A stretch of DNA of 64,000 bases. It comes from Phytopythium helicoides. Taxonomy: Eukaryota; Oomycota; Peronosporomycetes; Pythiales; Pythiaceae. Where the stretch lies: NCBI GenBank assembly GCA_024867545.1, contig JANFNE010000026.1:310001-374000 (forward strand), written 5' to 3'. The position numbers and the translations under genes were made by a program. Below, in pieces: positions 52,526 to 61,004 of the stretch (positions are counted from its first letter, which is position 1; each line of letters opens with the position of its first letter). The notes under the pieces were generated by a model. The model searched no databases. It was not told the origin of the DNA and saw only the letters and a program-made list of their open reading frames with translations.

Positions 52526-54190
52526 TCAGGCAATCATAATTTGAGGCACGAGTTGTGCCACCAACACCATGAACGCCAGCGCCCCAAATACTAGCACACC
52601 GTAGACAAACACATCCGAGCTGAATCGGCTGCTGTAAACGTTTGGAGCTGGAAAGGCTCTGCGCGAGCTCAGCTGTAACAGCGCTGGCGCAAAGAATGCG
52701 ACGTAGACACCAGCAACGCCGCTCAGTTGTAGAGTCAACGAGAGGTCCGAAACAAAGACTGCAATCAGCAGCGGCGGCACGGACGCAGCAAATCGGCAAA
52801 CGACTTTCCAGGTCGCTCGGGCTGACGGCGACATCCGCCACTTTCGAGGTACGCTAGCTGCCATGTTATCGCCGAGCGTGACCGATATGAGCGGGAATAC
52901 ACTGAGTGTGTCGAGTGCAGGGAAGATCACGACCAGCATGGAGAGCGCACGGGTCCATAAAGGCATCGGCTCGCCGTCGGAGACATCGAATCCCCACGAA
53001 AACTCGGCCCAATTCAGGTTCACGCTCGAAGAAACCTTGCTGCCAAAGTACAGCGAGCACACAGAGCCGAGCGCTATATAGAACAGCATGGTGGTCACAA
53101 GCGTGCTCCCAAAGATACAGCCAGCCTTTTCCTGGTTCTTGGCCCCTAAAGGAGCTAGCAGACCCGGCACCGAGTGCTGGAAGAGCTGCGAGAACACGCC
53201 CGTGCTGAACATGACGCCGAAGCCACCAAGGTTCACGAGCGAGAACGCGCTCAGGTACGGGGGCGAGTCGGATGCCGACGCCTGGTGCTCGCCGTCGAAC
53301 GGATCGGCATAGATGGCGTAGAGTGCGCTGAAGATCATGATGGCGAGCGCGGCGAAGCGCACGACCGACATGGCGAGCTGCACGTGGATCTGCTCGGTGA
53401 GGTCGGAAGCCGAGAGCGGCACGACGATGCACGCGAAGACGACCGCTGCATGCGCGCTCGAGAGCGTCCAACTGCCGATGTGCGTGACCTGGGAGAGGAA
53501 GCTGTTGACGAAGACCTGCGAGTATCCCACGAGTCCGCCGTACATGAGCCCGAGCAGCGAGATCTGGTACAGGGTGGCGCCCGTGCGTCCCAGGAACGTG
53601 GCGCATAGCTGCGTGACCTCGGGGAAGTCGTCGAAGAAGAGCGCGTTCTCCGCGTGGGCCGCCTCGAGCAGCAGCGCCGAGCGCTCCGAGTGGACGTTGG
53701 CAGCCTTGTGCTGCGCCTTGAGCGCCTCTCTGGCGCGCGCGACCGCCTCGGCGACCCACATGACAGTCACGTAGGATATGAGCGTGACGACGGCGATGAG
53801 CACGTTGCCCATGAGCAGCCCCGCGCGGAAGAAGGCGAAGGGGATGCCGAGCGAGCCCACGCCGAGGATGTAGTTGACCGTGAACGCGTAGGCCACGACC
53901 GGCGAGTACTGCGGGCTCTCGTCATCCTGCTGGTCCTCGGCGTCCGTGGGCGTCACGACGCTCGCGCTCGCTGCGTGGGCTCGCCGTCTCGACGCCGAGG
54001 ACGCAGCCGAGGCCGGCGGCGTGACAATGGCCGCGATGGTCGCGTCCTCCAGCCTCCCGTCGTGGCCCAGCGACAGCGACGCCTTGCGGTGCAGCAGGCG
54101 GTGGGCGTTGCGAGAGGATCGCGTCTCTCCGTGGTCCTCCCATCGGCCCTCCTCCTCCCCGCTGTTGTCGTACACGGCGCTCCAGTCCAT
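52526..54190 (-). CDS. AAAP-family amino acid/auxin permease-like transporter
   Basis: A 554-residue single-exon protein. An ~95-residue polar N-terminus is followed by about eleven hydrophobic segments. The first (AYAFTVNYILGVGSLGIPFAF) carries the G-x-G-x-L-x-x-P signature of the amino acid/auxin permease (AAAP, SLC38/36-like) family. Later segments include GGFGVMFSTGVFSQLF and VVIFPALDTLSVFPLISVTLGDN. The family moves amino acids by proton or sodium symport across the plasma membrane or vacuole. The substrate is not predictable. The start is the ATG at 54190, in the same frame as the whole hydrophobic core, with no frame breaks. The TPR gene lies about 175 bp downstream on the same strand. 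Confidence 0.85.
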   Translation of the reverse strand: MDWSAVYDNSGEEEGRWEDHGETRSSRNAHRLLHRKASLSLGHDGRLEDATIAAIVTPPASAASSASRRRAHAASASVVTPTDAEDQQDDESPQYSPVVAYAFTVNYILGVGSLGIPFAFFRAGLLMGNVLIAVVTLISYVTVMWVAEAVARAREALKAQHKAANVHSERSALLLEAAHAENALFFDDFPEVTQLCATFLGRTGATLYQISLLGLMYGGLVGYSQVFVNSFLSQVTHIGSWTLSSAHAAVVFACIVVPLSASDLTEQIHVQLAMSVVRFAALAIMIFSALYAIYADPFDGEHQASASDSPPYLSAFSLVNLGGFGVMFSTGVFSQLFQHSVPGLLAPLGAKNQEKAGCIFGSTLVTTMLFYIALGSVCSLYFGSKVSSSVNLNWAEFSWGFDVSDGEPMPLWTRALSMLVVIFPALDTLSVFPLISVTLGDNMAASVPRKWRMSPSARATWKVVCRFAASVPPLLIAVFVSDLSLTLQLSGVAGVYVAFFAPALLQLSSRRAFPAPNVYSSRFSSDVFVYGVLVFGALAFMVLVAQLVPQIMIA

Positions 54191-55594
54191 CGGTCACTAG
54201 CGCAGCATCAAGATGCGGGAATGGACTCGCGTCTGCGTCTGCGGCGGGCCAATCACAGCGAGGCGAGCGGCGGTGTGATGGCGAATCACGCGTGACATGG
54301 GAGCAGAGGTGGCGACGCGAATTTGGTGGAAAGGAGGGAGAGACCAACGAGGTAAGGCAGAGGCGTTGAGAGCGTGGAGGGCTCCAGGACGCGAGCATTT
54401 GCTGCAGCAGACTCGGCCATGAGGAATGTGGAGAACTTTTTTTTTTCTTCACTCTCTCTTCATGACGATCCGGGAAAGTTGAGAAAACCAGGGATCCATT
54501 TGACTCGACATGCAAAGAAGAATCTTTGCCGCTTGCTGAATGATGGCAAGGAGGGTGCGAGATTGCTCCGGCTGGCCACGGAGCAAGCCCAGGTGATCGA
54601 TGCCGCCGCTGGCAGCCCACGTCATGATCCAGGATGGCTGCGACAAGGTGCCACAAACACCGCCTGCAGTGCCACCTGCTCGTCAGACAAGGTGTGAGCG
54701 CCTCGGCCAATGGGGTTTACAGCCTCCAGAGTAATCCGCCAGCCTACGCCCGCGTCTGTCCTCACCGCCAAGCGAAATGCGTGGATACCGAGTAGCACCG
54801 CACCAGTTGGCCCACGTACTTGTACGGTACGTCGCCCAGCTGCCGTCGCCTCGTGAGCACTGCCATGATACTGTCGCGCTCGCCACGTCAGTGATGTGTT
54901 GATCTGGAGGGTGCCATCATCAGAGCTTTTTCACCAGCTCAAAGCTGGTCACCAGGATCTCGTTCACGATGCGTTTACTCTGACCACCGCCCATTCCAAT
55001 GCGGCACAACCGATCCGTGGCCATGGCCGAGTCAGCGAGAGGCTCTAGGCCAACTTCTCGAGCCTGCAGGACCTGCAGCAGGTCCACGGCGGCCGCGATT
55101 GAGCCGCCGCGATGGTGAAGCTGTGCTGTCCGGTCCACATTTCAACACTACCGACATACTGATTTATGGTTATCTCTCGGAAAGGGGGGCATCAACACTT
55201 GCTACCGCTACCGACTGTGTCCATATTTTTCTCAAGTGATGTTGGTCCAGTCGGTCGCGCGAGCGCAAATTGGCTCTCTCTACCTGGATTTTGGCGTGAT
55301 CATCGCTGTTGATGCGCGACATGATGCGCCTTGGTGCGTTTACTCCACATTGGACTGGCCAAGTGTCAATGGCACAAACTTCGAGGTCTCCGCATTGTCA
55401 ACTTGTGCAGAGCGGCTCGGCTGTACCGCGCTGACTCTAGCCGAGCATCATCGTGGGCTCCAGCTGGCTGCACAGCCTAGAGCTGGGCTGGTCCACCTGG
55501 ACGAGAGCTATTACGGCACGAACTGCGATATGCGGACGCCCATGACGCCCCAAGCGACCGATCGCATCGATAGCTTGGGCTTGCGATTCGCTCG
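54191..55594. other. Intergenic between transporter genes
   Basis: About 1.4 kb between divergent transporter genes. Small frames on both strands (for example 54920-55138 minus) begin at non-ATG codons and lack domains. A T-run lies at about 54436-54446. No RNA gene is recognised. Confidence 0.5.
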
Positions 55595-55610
55595 GCTCAT
55601 TTTCCAATTG
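55595..55610 (+). promoter_or_regulatory. Oomycete initiator, near-perfect match
   Basis: GCTCATTTTCCAATTG matches the oomycete Inr consensus GCTCATTYYNCAWTTT at 15 of 16 positions and lies 77-92 nt upstream of the ABC transporter ATG at 55687. It is the best Inr match seen in the window. Confidence 0.75.
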
Positions 55611-55686
55611 CCACCGAGCTGGGCAGTGCTCCTCGCTCACAAACCAACAACCGGCTTCGCTGCTAGCTCCTGACTGGCAGCATCGA

Positions 55687-58600
55687 ATGCCGACCAAGAC
55701 CAGCGGCTCTGCCATGGCGGTTGACGCTCTCGGCTCCAACCCAGACATTCGTCAAGACTACAGCCATCCGGTCATTAACGAGAACGACGATGCCGTCGCT
55801 CCGGAGACCGTGCTCAAGGCTCACGCCTCACACTACAGACTCCCGCGCTTCTCCTCGCGTCGCCGTGACAGCAGCGCTCGCGCTTCGGAGCGGATGCCAC
55901 AGATCGTTCGTGCCGGAAGCATGTTCCCAGAGACCAAGACACTAACAGAAGAAGACCTCTCCAGTGCCGACGCACTCATGGCCGATGGCGTCTTCACACT
56001 CAACTCCACGCTCTCATCCGTCATCGAAGGCGCGCTAGGTAAACCCATCCCAGGCATGGAGGTTCGCTTCCACAACCTCGAACTCTCGGCGCGGGTCCCC
56101 GGTGTCGAGGCAGGCACGCTCGAGGTGCCGACGCTGTGGTCGCAGGTCAAGCAGGGTCTCATGAGTTGTGGACCAGGCAAGTCGCCACTCGTGACCAAGC
56201 CCATCCTGCGCGGCGTCACGGGAGTGTTCAAACCCGGTCGCATCACGCTCGTGCTAGGTCAGCCCGGTTCCGGCAAGTCGTCGCTCATGAAGGTGCTGTC
56301 GAACCGTTTCCACATGGCCAAGAACATCTCGTTCAGTGGCGACGTGCACTACAACCGCCTCTCTCGCGAGGAGCTGCTCGCGTGCCTTCCTCGCTACATC
56401 GCGTACGTGAACCAGATCGACAAGCACTACCCGCGTCTGACTGTGCTCGAGACGTTCAAGTTCGCGCACGAGTGCTGTGGCGGTGAGGGACTTGAGCCGT
56501 GGGCCGTCGAGGCACTCAAGAACTGTACACCCGAGCAGCACGAGTATGCATTGAAGGTGGCGAATGCGTACCACGAGCACGCTCCGGAACTGACGGTGAA
56601 GAAGCTCGGTCTGGACAACTGCAAGGACACGATCGTGGGTGACGCCGTTCTTCGTGGTGTGTCTGGTGGAGAGCGTAAGCGTGTGACGACGGGCGAAATG
56701 ATGTTCGGTCAGAAGCGCGTGCAGCTTCTGGACGAGATCAGTACGGGTCTTGACTCGGCTGCAACGTTCGATATTGTCAAGTCGATGAAGAGTGCGGCTC
56801 GCAACTTCAACACGACGGTGGTGATCTCTCTGTTGCAACCATCTCCCGAGGTGTTCGAGCTGTTCGACGATGTGCTGATCATGAACGACGGTACCATCAT
56901 GTACCACGGTGAGCGCGAGAAGGCTGTGCCGTACTTCGAGACGCTCGGCTTCCACTGTCCTCCTCGCAAGGATGTGGCTGATTTCCTGTTGGACCTTGGC
57001 ACGAACAAGCAGGGTGCGTACGTGACTCCTGAGGCTGCGATGTCTCCATCTGGAGTTCCTGTGCGTCCTGCTGAGTTTGCGGAGAAGTTTTGTGCGTCGG
57101 ACATCTTCCAGGAGACGCTTCGGTATCTTGAGCGGCCAGTTGACGCCTCCCAGGATGATCAGAACATGGACAAGCTGTTTGCTGAGCGTTCGCCCTTTCG
57201 ACAAACCTTCGTGCAGGACCTTCGCACGCTGCTGAAACGTCAAACACTTCTCACGCTTCGCAACACAGCATACCTCATGGGTCGCGCAGTCATGATCATC
57301 GTTATCGGGTTGCTATACGGCACGACTTTCTGGCAGATGGACGACGCCAACAGCCAGCTCATTCTTGGTCTGCTGTTCTCGTGCGCTACATTCCTATCGA
57401 TGAGTCAAGCTTCTCAAGTTCCTACCTTCTTGGACGAGCGTGAAGTGTTCTACAAGCAGCGTGGTGCAAACTTCTTCCGGACTGGACCATACGTTCTTGC
57501 ATCCTCCGTCACACAAATCCCCCTCGCAATTATGGAAACCGTTGTCTTCGGCTGCATCGTGTACTGGATGGGTGGATATGTGGACGATGTCGGACGCTTC
57601 CTCGTCTTCCTATTGACGCTGTTCCTGTGTCAGATGTGGTTCACAAGCTTCTTCTTCTGTATCTCGGCTACGTCTCCCAACCTCACGATCGCTCAACCAG
57701 TCATGATGGTTTGCGTCCTCTTCTTCCTGCTCTTTGGAGGTTTCATGATCACCAAGGACGGCATTCCGGACTACCTGATTTGGGTGTATTGGATTGATCC
57801 TCTTGCGTGGTGTATTCGTGCTCTCAGTATCAACCAGTACAACGCGTCGAAGTTCGATGTGTGTGTCTACAATGGCATCGACTACTGCACCAACAATGGA
57901 ATGACTGTCGGCAAGTACAGCCTTAGCACTTTCGATCTTGAGACAGACTCAGCTTGGATCTACTACGCCTGGATCTACTTCGTTGCCGGCTACTTCATCT
58001 TCGTCTTCATGTCGTACTTGATGCTTGAGTTCCACCGTTACGAGAGCCCCGAGGATATTGTGATGGTTGTCGGGGATGAGAAGAGAGACGACATGGTGTA
58101 CTCAGTGATGCCTGAGACACCGAAGGAAAACCAATACGCGTACAACGACAATGCAGTAATCCTTATTGATGAGGATGGTGAAGTGGAAAGTGACGGCATG
58201 TCGACAGTTCCGGTTGACGAGAGCGGACGTGGAGTCATCCCTGTCACCCTCGCCTTCCACGATCTTTGGTACTCTGTTCCGCTCCCCGGTGCTACCAATG
58301 GAGAAGAGATTGATTTGCTCAAGGGTGTGTCCGGCTTCGCTCTCCCCGGCACGATGACCGCGCTCATGGGATCCTCCGGTGCTGGCAAGACCACGTTGAT
58401 GGACGTCATCGCCGGACGCAAGACCGGAGGACGCATTCGCGGAAAGATTCTTCTGAACGGCTACCCTGCGACGGACCTCGCTGTGCGTCGATGCACTGGT
58501 TACTGCGAGCAGATGGATATTCACTCGGACTCGGCCACTGTTCGTGAGGCTCTGACGTTCTCGGCTTTCCTCCGTCAGGATGCTCGTGTGTCTGATGCCG

Positions 58601-60054
58601 ACAAGTTTGCTTCGGTGCAAGAGTGTATCGACCTGCTCGAGCTCGGACCTATTGCTGACAAGATCATTCGTGGATCATCGACTGAGCAGATGAAGCGTGT
58701 GACGATTGGAGTGGAGCTTGCGGCTCAGCCGAGTGTGTTGTTTATGGATGAGCCGACGAGTGGTTTGGATGCGCGTTCGGCGAAGCTGATCATGAATGGT
58801 GTTCGCAAGATTGCCAACACTGGTCGCACGATTGTTTGTACTATCCATCAGCCAAGCACGGAAGTCTTTAATCTCTTTGACTCGCTGCTTCTTCTGCGCC
58901 GTGGTGGTCGCATGGTCTACTTCGGTCAACTTGGACGTGAATCGCGTAAGCTGATCAATTACTTCCAGTCGCTTCCTGACGTCAAGCCTATCAAGCCAGG
59001 CTACAACCCTGCTACGTGGATGCTGGAGTGCATTGGTGCTGGTGTTGGTAATGCTACGCAGCATGATTTTGCTGAGTACTTTGACACGAGTGAGCTGAAG
59101 GCTATTATGGACGAGGATTTGGATCAGGATGGTGTACTGCACCCTTCTACGACGTTGCCCGAGATCCGTTTTGGGAGCAAGCGCGCCTCGAGGAACACAG
59201 TGCAGCTCCATTTGCTTTGCGAACGCTTTTTCAAGATGTACTGGCGCACGCCGACGTACAACCTGACTCGCCTCTTTGTTAGCATCATGCTGGCCGTGGT
59301 CTATGCCATTATCTACCAGGGCACAGACTACACGACATACGCCGGTGCAAACGCTGGCATTGGTCTCATCTTTATCAGCACCCTGTTCCTCGGCATGATC
59401 AGTTTCAACAGTGTTATGCCTGTGGCTTCGGATGAACGCACCGCTTTCTACCGTGAGCGTGCTTCGCAGACGTACAACGCTCTCTGGTACTTCATTGCTG
59501 GTACCTTGGCTGAGATCCCGTACGTGTTCGCGTCTGCAATGCTCTTCTGCGTCATCTACTACCCTAGCGTCGGCTTCTCTGGCTACGGCACGTTCTTCTA
59601 CTACTGGATCGTCGTTGGTCTTAACTCGCTCGTCTTCGTCTACCTCGGCCAGCTCATGGTGTACGCGCTTCCCAGTGTTGAAGTGGCTTCGACGATCGGT
59701 GCCCTACTGTCTTCCATCTTCCTGCTGTTCGCTGGCTACAACCCGCCCACGGGCAACATCCCGGACGCCTACATTTGGGTGCACTACATCTCGCCGCCGA
59801 CGTACACGATCGCCATCCTCGAGGCTATGATCTTCGCAGACTGCTCGGACGACCTGAGCGCCGATGGCTGCCAGATTTTGTCGGACGCGCCGCCCACAGT
59901 CGGCAACGTGACGCTCAAGGAGTACATCGAGGGTACCTTCTCCATGAAGCACGACGAGATCTGGCGCAACATTGGCATCACGATCGCGCTCATCGTGGCT
60001 TTCCGCGTCGTCGCGCTCTACGCTCTGCGCTACATCAACCACCTCAAGCGGTAG
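55687..60054 (+). CDS. Full-size PDR-type ABC transporter (ABCG), copy 1
   Basis: A 1,455-residue intronless protein with the reverse (NBD-TMD)x2 order of pleiotropic drug resistance transporters. NBD1 has Walker A GQPGSGKSS (191-199), signature VSGGERKR (325-332) and Walker B VQLLDE (345-350). NBD2 has Walker A GSSGAGKTT (895-903), the signature-like STEQMKRVTIG (~997-1007) and VLFMDEPTSGLDA. Both Walker A lysines are present, as in plant PDR proteins; fungal PDRs have a degenerate NBD1. Each NBD is followed by a six-helix membrane domain (about 525-790 and 1175-1450), and the TMD1 loop is Cys-containing. Such pumps export hydrophobic compounds, including plant antimicrobials, at the plasma membrane. 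An alternative start is Met10. The gene is followed by a tandem paralog. Confidence 0.93.
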   Translation: MPTKTSGSAMAVDALGSNPDIRQDYSHPVINENDDAVAPETVLKAHASHYRLPRFSSRRRDSSARASERMPQIVRAGSMFPETKTLTEEDLSSADALMADGVFTLNSTLSSVIEGALGKPIPGMEVRFHNLELSARVPGVEAGTLEVPTLWSQVKQGLMSCGPGKSPLVTKPILRGVTGVFKPGRITLVLGQPGSGKSSLMKVLSNRFHMAKNISFSGDVHYNRLSREELLACLPRYIAYVNQIDKHYPRLTVLETFKFAHECCGGEGLEPWAVEALKNCTPEQHEYALKVANAYHEHAPELTVKKLGLDNCKDTIVGDAVLRGVSGGERKRVTTGEMMFGQKRVQLLDEISTGLDSAATFDIVKSMKSAARNFNTTVVISLLQPSPEVFELFDDVLIMNDGTIMYHGEREKAVPYFETLGFHCPPRKDVADFLLDLGTNKQGAYVTPEAAMSPSGVPVRPAEFAEKFCASDIFQETLRYLERPVDASQDDQNMDKLFAERSPFRQTFVQDLRTLLKRQTLLTLRNTAYLMGRAVMIIVIGLLYGTTFWQMDDANSQLILGLLFSCATFLSMSQASQVPTFLDEREVFYKQRGANFFRTGPYVLASSVTQIPLAIMETVVFGCIVYWMGGYVDDVGRFLVFLLTLFLCQMWFTSFFFCISATSPNLTIAQPVMMVCVLFFLLFGGFMITKDGIPDYLIWVYWIDPLAWCIRALSINQYNASKFDVCVYNGIDYCTNNGMTVGKYSLSTFDLETDSAWIYYAWIYFVAGYFIFVFMSYLMLEFHRYESPEDIVMVVGDEKRDDMVYSVMPETPKENQYAYNDNAVILIDEDGEVESDGMSTVPVDESGRGVIPVTLAFHDLWYSVPLPGATNGEEIDLLKGVSGFALPGTMTALMGSSGAGKTTLMDVIAGRKTGGRIRGKILLNGYPATDLAVRRCTGYCEQMDIHSDSATVREALTFSAFLRQDARVSDADKFASVQECIDLLELGPIADKIIRGSSTEQMKRVTIGVELAAQPSVLFMDEPTSGLDARSAKLIMNGVRKIANTGRTIVCTIHQPSTEVFNLFDSLLLLRRGGRMVYFGQLGRESRKLINYFQSLPDVKPIKPGYNPATWMLECIGAGVGNATQHDFAEYFDTSELKAIMDEDLDQDGVLHPSTTLPEIRFGSKRASRNTVQLHLLCERFFKMYWRTPTYNLTRLFVSIMLAVVYAIIYQGTDYTTYAGANAGIGLIFISTLFLGMISFNSVMPVASDERTAFYRERASQTYNALWYFIAGTLAEIPYVFASAMLFCVIYYPSVGFSGYGTFFYYWIVVGLNSLVFVYLGQLMVYALPSVEVASTIGALLSSIFLLFAGYNPPTGNIPDAYIWVHYISPPTYTIAILEAMIFADCSDDLSADGCQILSDAPPTVGNVTLKEYIEGTFSMKHDEIWRNIGITIALIVAFRVVALYALRYINHLKR

Positions 60055-60940
60055 GCAGGCAAGCAGTTGGTGGCAGTTGGCGCGGTTGAAGCGCCCTCCC
60101 TGCCCATCGTAGGTATCCTTGCATTTGCATGCACATCACGATCAACAATAAACAAAATGCATGTCCCAATCACCTCATCCTCACCCGGAGCTGCACGGTG
60201 CTTGGTGCGCTTCATGCTTGCTTAGTGCTCCTGTCTCCATCACTGTGGCGGTGCCAACGCCGAGGGCTCACGCAACTTACACGATGGCCTCAAAGCAACA
60301 GTCTCACACGTCAGACCACGAGTCGGCAAAAAAATACTCACACGGAGGTGCCGGTGCATGGCGATTTCGGGTCCCATCATCCATCGGCTACATTGCAACG
60401 CAACGGCTGACGCTCCAGAACATCAATGTGGAGTTATGGACACCGCAGCTTCGAAACAGATCGGTGCCGAGCGGATGGGGAGTTTGTACACTCGGTACCG
60501 CCGCGGTGCTTGAAACCTAGTCGAGTGGTACGACAAGCCCACAACACAGAATTTGCCGCTCAACACCACCACGACCCCGCACAGCCCATCCGGTGCACGG
60601 TGTGAGGCTGGGCAGCCGTATGAGTCCACAACTTGCTAAAGGTGTCGCCGATACACGTCGTAGCGATGGAAGGTGCGGTGAGTTCCTGCATACAGATGAG
60701 CGGTGTCGGATTTGCCCGTGATGATACGCTTGGATGTTGACGCGCGAGACATGCTGCGGGTGATGCTTACGTCTCAATCCGCCCAATCAGCGCGCGCGGA
60801 GTTGGGATTGACATGTTGCAGTCCGCATGCGACTGTATGCGCGTAGCACCACCAGCAGCTTACGCCTCACCGTGGCATCTTCGGTGCTCACTGACGATCG
60901 ATGCTATGACTGGCTCACTGCGTCTCGCGAGCACCACGAA
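60055..60940. other. Intergenic between the two PDR genes
   Basis: About 0.9 kb with AT-rich 3' flank near 60130-60155 and no credible gene. Confidence 0.5.
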
Positions 60941-60956
60941 CTCACTTCCCAATCCT
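60941..60956 (+). promoter_or_regulatory. Inr-like element of PDR copy 2
   Basis: CTCACTTCCCAATCCT, about 50-65 nt upstream of the ATG at 61005, is a moderate match to the oomycete initiator. Confidence 0.45.
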
Positions 60957-61004
60957 CGACCGAGCCGCCAAGACCTCCCACCTCGACAGCAGCACTCGAT
61001 CGAG

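Noticed and set aside
54374..55138. Small frames between the AAAP transporter and the first PDR gene
   Set aside because: They begin at GTG or other non-ATG codons, lack domains and show no splice-compatible partners.
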